Below, in pieces: positions 58,877-64,000 of a DNA stretch of 64,000 bases. Every line of letters begins with the position of its first letter. The first letter of the stretch is position 1. The stretch is from Alloscardovia sp963543015 (GTDB taxonomy: Bacteria > Actinomycetota > Actinomycetes > Actinomycetales > Bifidobacteriaceae): positions 1 through 64,000 of the forward strand of contig CAUTYZ010000007.1 of NCBI GenBank assembly GCA_963543015.1. The letters are read 5' to 3'. The position numbers and the translations under genes were made by a program. The notes under the pieces are model-generated. The model was not told where the DNA came from. It did not search any database and worked only from the letters and a program-made list of their open reading frames with translations.

Positions 58877-58909
58877 AAAGAGCCCCCACCGACGGAGACC
58901 GACGCTCTT
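58877..58909 (-). terminator. Terminator of the liv operon
   Basis: On the minus strand AAGAGC ... GCTCTT closes a GC-rich imperfect hairpin, followed by TTTC. It overlaps the stop codon of livGF. Confidence 0.7.
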
Positions 58910-60677
58910 AAGCCCCTACATCCATTCGGCCGGTTGCCCCACCCAGGTAGGCCTCCTGCACCCGAGGATCGTTCAGCAGCTCTTCCCCAGTCCCCGCCAA
59001 ACGAATACGCCCCGATTGCAAAACATAGCCATAATCCGCAATAGACAACGCCAGTTGCGCCTGCTGCTCAACCATCAAAACGGATACGCCAAGCTCATCG
59101 CGCAGAGAAGCGATTTGCTCCAAAACGTCTTCGACAAGTCGCGGCGACAGGCCCATCGTCGGCTCATCCATGCAAATCAGCCGTGGATGACTCATCAATG
59201 CACGCGCAAACGCAAGCATTTGCTGCTCGCCACCCGACATTGTGCCCGCAAGTTGGTTGCGACGCTCCTTCAATCGAGGAAAACGCTCAAACATCGCATC
59301 GACGTCTTCCGCAATTTCTCCGCGATTTTTTTGCGTATATGCCCCGGTAAGCAAATTTTCGTAAATTGTCATCTGTGGGAAAATTCGCCGCGCTTCAGGC
59401 ACTGCCGCAATTCCGCGCATAACTCGTTGACGCGTAGACAAGCGCGTAATGTCTTCGCCTTGATATTCAAGGGTTCCCGAACTGATCTTGTTGACGCCCA
59501 GCAAGGTCTTCATCGTTGTGGACTTTCCGGAGGCATTGCCGCCAAGCAGCGAGACAATTGCTCCCTGTGGAATGGTAAGGTTCACATCTTCCAGGGCATG
59601 AACTTGACCATAGTACACGTTCACATCGTGCATCGTCAGCAAGTTTTGAGCAGAATTAACCGCTCTTTCGCCAGAAGCAGCGCCCTCGTCATTCAGCGCG
59701 TTCTGCTGATTGAGCACGCCTGCATTTTTCTCAGCGCGCGCCACATCACGTACTCGCGCCACATCTTCATCAGTTCCCAATCGCTTGCCAAGATACGCCT
59801 CCACGACAGCAGGATGCGCACGAACCTCATCCGGCTCACCCATTGCGATAATTTTCCCGCCATCCATTGCGATAACGCGATCGGACACAGCAGAAACGAG
59901 ATCCATTTTGTGCTCGACAAGCAAAATTGTGTGACCTTGTTCCTTCAAATACAGCAATTGCTGCAAAACTTCAGCAGTTTCGGACTGGTTCATGCCCGCA
60001 GTTGGCTCATCCAGCAAAAGAATTTCCGGCTCGGAAATATGAGCACGGGCAATTTCCGTTCGCCGACGATTCGCGTAGGACAATGTGTACGTCGCATCGT
60101 TGACACGAGAGCCCAAACGTTCGCGATAATAATCGATTTCGCGATCAACTCGCTGGGAGACGTCCTTTGTTTCGCGCTTAATTGCAGGGCCGCCGATAAG
60201 AGCTGCACCAGTTTCGCCAATCAGACTGAGCCAACGCCCAATAGGGACGTTCTGCAAAAAACTGAGCGGACGAGACGCTGAAAGTTTTTTGTGATAGCCC
60301 AACGCGATATTTTCGTTCACGGTTAATGAGCCGAAAACGCGACCGTTCTGGAAGGTTCGCGCTAAACCATGCTCAGCAACCTCGGCCGCAGGAAGACCTG
60401 CAATCGCCTGATCGTTAATATCGATGAGACCGTCGTCTGGCTCGATAAAACCAGAGATGAGATTAATTGTCGTCGATTTTCCTGAGCCGTTAGGACCAAT
60501 TATGGAAATAACTTCTCCACGATGGACGTTAAACGACACGTTATCAACGGCATGAAGGCCGTTGAAGGATTTCGATAATTCACGCACGCGCAAAACTACT
60601 GGAGCTGCGAGGACTCGCGCACGATGCTCTTGTGCGGACATGGATTCGTAATGTTCGCCGTTATGAATGTCAGTCAT
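58908..60677 (-). CDS. Fused LivG-LivF ABC ATPase for branched-chain amino acids
   Basis: Both ATPase subunits of the branched-chain amino-acid importer in one protein. Seen: first domain with Walker A GPNGSGKST (61-69), LivG-type insert, LSYANRRRTEIARA signature (differing from the usual LSYGQQR) and LLLDEPTAGMN; linker about 300-345; second domain with Walker A GGNASGKST (379-387), MSGGEQQMLAFARAL and CMDEPTMGLSP. 589 aa. Its ATG shares one base with the stop of livHM (TAATG). Confidence 0.92.
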   Translation of the reverse strand: MTDIHNGEHYESMSAQEHRARVLAAPVVLRVRELSKSFNGLHAVDNVSFNVHRGEVISIIGPNGSGKSTTINLISGFIEPDDGLIDINDQAIAGLPAAEVAEHGLARTFQNGRVFGSLTVNENIALGYHKKLSASRPLSFLQNVPIGRWLSLIGETGAALIGGPAIKRETKDVSQRVDREIDYYRERLGSRVNDATYTLSYANRRRTEIARAHISEPEILLLDEPTAGMNQSETAEVLQQLLYLKEQGHTILLVEHKMDLVSAVSDRVIAMDGGKIIAMGEPDEVRAHPAVVEAYLGKRLGTDEDVARVRDVARAEKNAGVLNQQNALNDEGAASGERAVNSAQNLLTMHDVNVYYGQVHALEDVNLTIPQGAIVSLLGGNASGKSTTMKTLLGVNKISSGTLEYQGEDITRLSTRQRVMRGIAAVPEARRIFPQMTIYENLLTGAYTQKNRGEIAEDVDAMFERFPRLKERRNQLAGTMSGGEQQMLAFARALMSHPRLICMDEPTMGLSPRLVEDVLEQIASLRDELGVSVLMVEQQAQLALSIADYGYVLQSGRIRLAGTGEELLNDPRVQEAYLGGATGRMDVGA

Positions 60678-62575
60678 TATGCGTTCTCCTTAGCGAGTGC
60701 TGCGCGATTTTTGCCCGTCTTGCTAGCTTTCTTACTATTTGTGCCCGATTTTCCAACAGTTCGCGACCATAATCCTTGCGGGCGGAACAAAATGATGATG
60801 ACAAGCAAGAATCCATACACAATGCCTCGCCATGTCGATGCAAATCGCAAAACTTCTGGCAATCCGATCAAAATAATTGAGCCGATAACCGCACCCAGCG
60901 GCGAGTTCATGCCGCCAAGAACGATAATCGTCAAGAACAGCGTTGACATCGTCGATGTGAAAATTGTCGGATCAATATACGTGTATTGATGTGCGAGCAA
61001 AGCCCCGGCCAAACCTGCAAATAATCCTGCAATTGCATATGCCAACGCCTTGTACGCGTTCGTTCGAATTCCCAACGCTTCCGCCGCATCCTGATCCGCG
61101 CCCACGGCTGCAAAAACGTGTCCCAAATGTGCACGGTGAATGCGACTTACCGTCCACAATGCGACGAGCAGGATAACAATATCGAGAAGGAACAATTTTT
61201 GCTGAGTATCGAGCACTTGCCCGAAAACAGTTGGGAACGGAATGCCTTGAATTCCAAGAGATCCGTGCGTTACCGGCTCCCACAGTCGGATAATTGCGAC
61301 GGTTACAGCACCCACACCAATTGTTGCGATTGCGACATAATGTCCCGAAAGTTTCCATACAGGGAACGTCAAAATGCTTGCGGTAATTGCCGCGACGATT
61401 CCGCCAGCCAAGAAGCTACCCCAGAATGACCAACCAAATTGCGTCACGAGAATGGCTGATGTGTACGCGCCCGTTGCAAATGGGCCTGCCATGCCCAAAA
61501 CGGTTTGTCCGGCTGATCCTGAAATAAGGGTCAAACCTACGGCCGCAATTGCATAAATTGCTACCTGGGTTCCCGCGCCTGCAAGTGCGTTATTCGAAAC
61601 GAAAGGAAGAAGAATTGCCAATCCCGCAAGAAGCCAATTTGCCCAGCGTGGAAGCTGAATAGCGCGCGAATTTTCGAGGAAAGTTCCTGTCATTGGTTCT
61701 GAACGAACTGCTGCAGCGGATGAATTGCCAAAAAGTAAGCCTTGTGGGCGGAAAATGAGAATCAGGAGGAGCGCGCCAAAAGTAATCAAATCATGCGCAC
61801 CGTCGCCGAGCCACGAAATTCCCAATGCTTCGACGACGCCCAATACGAGACCGCCCACAACCGCTCCTGGAATCGACCCCAGACCGCCAATTGTCGCGGC
61901 AACGAACGCCGTCATTCCAATGCTCCCACCGTTTGCAGGGTTAATGTTTCCGTTGGCCAAGCCTACAAAAATTCCGGCAATTCCAGCGAGGACAGCGCCG
62001 ATAACAAAAGAAATATTGCGAATCAGTTTGACGGGAATGCCCATTTGGAGAGCAGCTTCAGAGTCTTGCGAGGTCGCGCGAATTGCCTGGCCAATTTTGC
62101 CAAATTTGAGGAAAGCCCACAAAGCGAGCATCAGGATAATCGTCGTTATGATCGCGACGACATCGGAAGTTCCAAAACGTAGACCGCCGATTTGCAAATT
62201 ATGAGTCGGCAAAATTTCTGGGAATTGGCGAGTTTGCGTGCCAAAAATGAGCTGAAGAGCATTGTCGAGAATTTGTCCGACGCCGATAGTTGCCAGAAGA
62301 GCGGCAATTGGCTTGCGACCTTCAAGCGGCGAAATGACAAAGAAATTCATAACGAAGCCGAGAATCGCCGTGACCGCGATAACGACGAGAAGCGTTGGGA
62401 CAAGGCCCCAACCGAGCGATGTGCCAAGCCACCATGCGACCATCATGCCGACGGCGACGATGGAACCTTGTGCGAAATTGGCGACGTTGGTCACGCCGAA
62501 GATGAGGGACATGCCAACGGCGGCGATGGCGTAAACGCTGCCGTGGATGAGGCCGGAGAAAAGAGTGTCGAGCAT
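60677..62575 (-). CDS. Fused LivH-LivM permease for branched-chain amino acids
   Basis: Both membrane subunits of the importer in one chain. Seen: LivH-like half (FSGLIHGSVYAIAAVGMSLIFG, GIFVGLANGNINPANGGSIGM, GGLGSIPGAVVGGLVLGVVE), then LivM-like half from about 320 (ALAGAGTQVAIYAIAAVGLT, GGMNSPLGAVIGSIILIGLPE), ending with a basic tail. 632 aa from the ATG at 62575 (CAGGTG 6 nt upstream). The frame is open to 62758 through a Pro/His-rich stretch coming from C-rich repeats and the palindrome; probably not translated. Confidence 0.92.
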   Translation of the reverse strand: MLDTLFSGLIHGSVYAIAAVGMSLIFGVTNVANFAQGSIVAVGMMVAWWLGTSLGWGLVPTLLVVIAVTAILGFVMNFFVISPLEGRKPIAALLATIGVGQILDNALQLIFGTQTRQFPEILPTHNLQIGGLRFGTSDVVAIITTIILMLALWAFLKFGKIGQAIRATSQDSEAALQMGIPVKLIRNISFVIGAVLAGIAGIFVGLANGNINPANGGSIGMTAFVAATIGGLGSIPGAVVGGLVLGVVEALGISWLGDGAHDLITFGALLLILIFRPQGLLFGNSSAAAVRSEPMTGTFLENSRAIQLPRWANWLLAGLAILLPFVSNNALAGAGTQVAIYAIAAVGLTLISGSAGQTVLGMAGPFATGAYTSAILVTQFGWSFWGSFLAGGIVAAITASILTFPVWKLSGHYVAIATIGVGAVTVAIIRLWEPVTHGSLGIQGIPFPTVFGQVLDTQQKLFLLDIVILLVALWTVSRIHRAHLGHVFAAVGADQDAAEALGIRTNAYKALAYAIAGLFAGLAGALLAHQYTYIDPTIFTSTMSTLFLTIIVLGGMNSPLGAVIGSIILIGLPEVLRFASTWRGIVYGFLLVIIILFRPQGLWSRTVGKSGTNSKKASKTGKNRAALAKENA

Positions 62576-62597
62576 GGGGTGCACCTGTTTTGTGTTG

Positions 62598-62648
62598 GGG
62601 GATGTGGGGGGGGATGTGGGGGGGGGATGTGTGTGTGGGGGAAAAAAA
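62598..62648 (-). repeat. C-rich tracts upstream of livHM
   Basis: Read on the coding (minus) strand: seven T, five C, ACACACACAT, nine C, ACAT, eight C, ACAT, five C, then AACACAAAACAGGTG. Shorter than the azlC tracts but in the same position: between a palindrome copy and the start codon. Confidence 0.8.
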
Positions 62649-62733
62649 TGTGTTCGTGCTGAGGTTCGTGTTGAGGTTTGTGGGGAATGGAGTTGGGTTG
62701 GTTGGGCAAGGATTGGATGGGGATCTTGCTTAA

Positions 62734-62815
62734 CGCTATTTTTTGCATTTTGTCCCATCTACCGTTTTATCGCAACGTTCACAATTACGATAAACGGGAC
62801 AAAATGCAAAATATT
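62734..62815. repeat. Palindromic repeat copy 7, between livK and livHM
   Basis: TTTTTTGCATTTTGTCCCAT paired with ACGGGACAAAATGCAAAATA; one of the best-conserved copies. Confidence 0.88.
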
Positions 62816-62862
62816 AGATTCACCGCGGAGAGCCCCACCATCAATTAGCTCAGATTGTCCCT

Positions 62863-62898
62863 AACCGAGCCAATCAAGCCAACCGAGCCAACCGACCT
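62863..62898. repeat. Four 9-bp tandem repeats after the livK stop codon
   Basis: AACCGAGCC, AATCAAGCC, AACCGAGCC and AACCGACCT (plus strand) in tandem, ending 2 bp before the livK stop codon (minus strand). Confidence 0.7.
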
Positions 62899-62900
62899 CC

Positions 62901-64000
62901 TTAGTCGTCATACCTCACGAACTTGCCATCGCGCACGATGAGCAAAATCGGATCAATGTTGTCCGCGCGGCGAGTTTTCGTGTTGAATTTGAACGTTCCG
63001 CCGTTGCCCTGGTACAGCGGAAAATCAGTTACCGTTTCCAAAGCCTTCTGAATTCCCTCACGAGTGGCACTCGTCTTGTTCGCACCGTACGCGAGATCCT
63101 TAATTGCCTGGTAAGCAGTGACCTCGAAATTACCCGGAGCATAGTTGTACTTCTTTTCGAATGCTTCAACGAATTTACGCTGCTCTTCGGTCTTTACTCC
63201 TGCCGCGCTGAAGCTACCCGTGATGATAGTGCCGTTTGCGTTATCCTTTGCGTTATTCAAGAATTCGGATGTCTCCTGACCGCCAAAGAATGGACCATTC
63301 CATGCAAGTTTGTTGCGCAAAGTATTCAAAACCAATGCACCATCGGGACCATATCCGATGTCGACGATTGCCGCAGGGTTTGCATCGCGAGCCTTAATCA
63401 AAATCGGGGACAAATCGGTCGAATCTGCCAAATATGAGGATTCATAAGCAATTTCGAGTCCCTGCTTTTCAGCCTCAGCCTTGAACTCCTGATACGCTTC
63501 TTTTCCCCAATCGTTTTCGATATATACAACTGAGATCTTGTTGTTCGAACCGGATTTCACGGTTTCTGCAACTGTATCAGCATTCAACTTCTGATACGAC
63601 GCCTGAGTAATTTGTGGACTCCACACATATTCGCCCGTATCGGTGAAATTCGTCGCAGAATTATTGAAACCGTAATGTACCAGTTTCGCTTGGTTGAAAG
63701 TTGGCGATGCAGCAGCAGAAGCTGATGAGGAGTAATCACCAACCACAGCAATCACAGAGCTATCCGAAACAATTCGTGGTGCAACTGCAGCATCTTGCTT
63801 TGCATCGGACTGAGTATCGTAATACTTAATTCCCAATTTCTTGCCCTGAACTCCGCCATCTGCGTTCACTTCTTCCAGTGCGAGCTCCCATCCGCGCTTA
63901 AACAACTTGCCATATTCTGCATATTGTCCCGTTTCTGGGTAAATTGCTGCAATATTGACCGTATCGGAGTTGTTTGACGATGATGTGTTATCGCCTCCCA
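62901..64000 (-). CDS. Branched-chain amino acid binding protein, N-terminus beyond window
   Basis: Solute-binding lipoprotein-type partner of LivHMGF, outside the membrane. Seen: from the right edge NTSSSNNSDTVNIAAIYPETG then QYAEYGKLFKRGWELALEEV, IKYYDTQSDAKQDAAVAPRI, AVVGDYSSSASAAASPTFNQ and KISVVYIENDWGKEAYQEFK, the LivK/type I periplasmic-binding fold. At least 366 aa; the signal peptide and start lie to the right of position 64000. The Ser/Asn-rich start of the visible part fits a lipoprotein linker. First gene of the importer set; copy 7 of the palindrome separates it from livHM. Confidence 0.9.
   Translation of the reverse strand, partial: GGDNTSSSNNSDTVNIAAIYPETGQYAEYGKLFKRGWELALEEVNADGGVQGKKLGIKYYDTQSDAKQDAAVAPRIVSDSSVIAVVGDYSSSASAAASPTFNQAKLVHYGFNNSATNFTDTGEYVWSPQITQASYQKLNADTVAETVKSGSNNKISVVYIENDWGKEAYQEFKAEAEKQGLEIAYESSYLADSTDLSPILIKARDANPAAIVDIGYGPDGALVLNTLRNKLAWNGPFFGGQETSEFLNNAKDNANGTIITGSFSAAGVKTEEQRKFVEAFEKKYNYAPGNFEVTAYQAIKDLAYGANKTSATREGIQKALETVTDFPLYQGNGGTFKFNTKTRRADNIDPILLIVRDGKFVRYDD

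Noticed and set aside
58749..60281. Long plus-strand open frame opposite livGF (510 codons)
   Set aside because: Shadow of livGF; starts in palindrome copy 6 and shows no known domain.
62576..62758. A Pro/His-rich N-terminal extension of LivHM
   Set aside because: Same reasoning: C-rich repeats stay open, and a good ribosome site precedes the ATG at 62575, where LivH homology begins.
63905..63965. An apparent eighth palindrome copy (TGCATATTGTCCCGTTTCTGG)
   Set aside because: It lies in the conserved N-terminal coding part of livK (YPETGQYAEYGK) and the arms pair poorly; coincidence.

Overview
The window looks like chromosomal DNA of a bifidobacterium-like actinobacterium (family Bifidobacteriaceae), moderately AT-rich for that group. 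This rests on gene content: actinobacterial-type topA with a basic tail, an actinobacterial inositol-1-phosphate synthase, a DUF5701 gene, an Rv3660c-Rv3654c-like Tad locus, LivHM and LivGF as fused proteins, and LAKTG-type sorting signals. No phage, insertion sequence, CRISPR array or rRNA was seen. The genus cannot be fixed from the sequence alone; an Alloscardovia-, Scardovia- or Gardnerella-like organism would fit.

Layout. 0-32.6 kb is a dense, mostly minus-strand housekeeping region: tRNA-Lys(CTT), formate-THF ligase, a C69 dipeptidase, a FemX-like bridge enzyme, a PEBP protein, holB-tmk-topA, a PAP2 phosphatase, SRP RNA, an LtaS-like synthase, inositol-phosphate synthase, a plus-strand class A PBP, leuA, a DUF5701 protein, a physically split aspartokinase with asd, then recR-dnaX and a Tad/Flp pilus locus. 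32.8-39.4 kb is plus strand: a structured RNA, ppk, a Nudix protein whose C-terminal phosphatase-like domain appears to lack its nucleophile, an unknown gene, a second structured RNA with its own promoter and terminator, and a short (core-type) MetE. 39.5-64 kb is more accessory: a beta-helix surface protein with a broken C-terminus, tRNA-Lys(TTT), a TetR-controlled ABC exporter, two LAKTG wall proteins, AzlCD, an ArsC-like protein, a DUF1624 protein, an amino-acid permease, YhbY, an AbiEi/DUF559-like protein and the branched-chain amino-acid ABC importer (livK runs off the right edge).

How they work together. Cell-envelope building (PBP, FemX-like, LtaS-like, PAP2, sortase substrates), surface appendages (Tad) and amino-acid traffic (ask-asd, leuA, AzlCD, Liv, APC permease, MetE) dominate. 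DNA replication and repair genes (holB, dnaX, recR, topA) are scattered among them.

Most unusual structure. (1) A family of seven imperfect palindromes of about 80 bp occurs only between 44.0 and 62.8 kb, always between genes. (2) Both branched-chain amino-acid transport loci (azlCD export, livHMGF import) carry the same upstream order: palindrome copy, C-rich homopolymer tracts, start codon. This suggests slippage-prone control. (3) Short tandem repeats of 9-17 bp sit at or just after the stop codons of many genes. (4) Two compact structured RNAs match no family I recognise.
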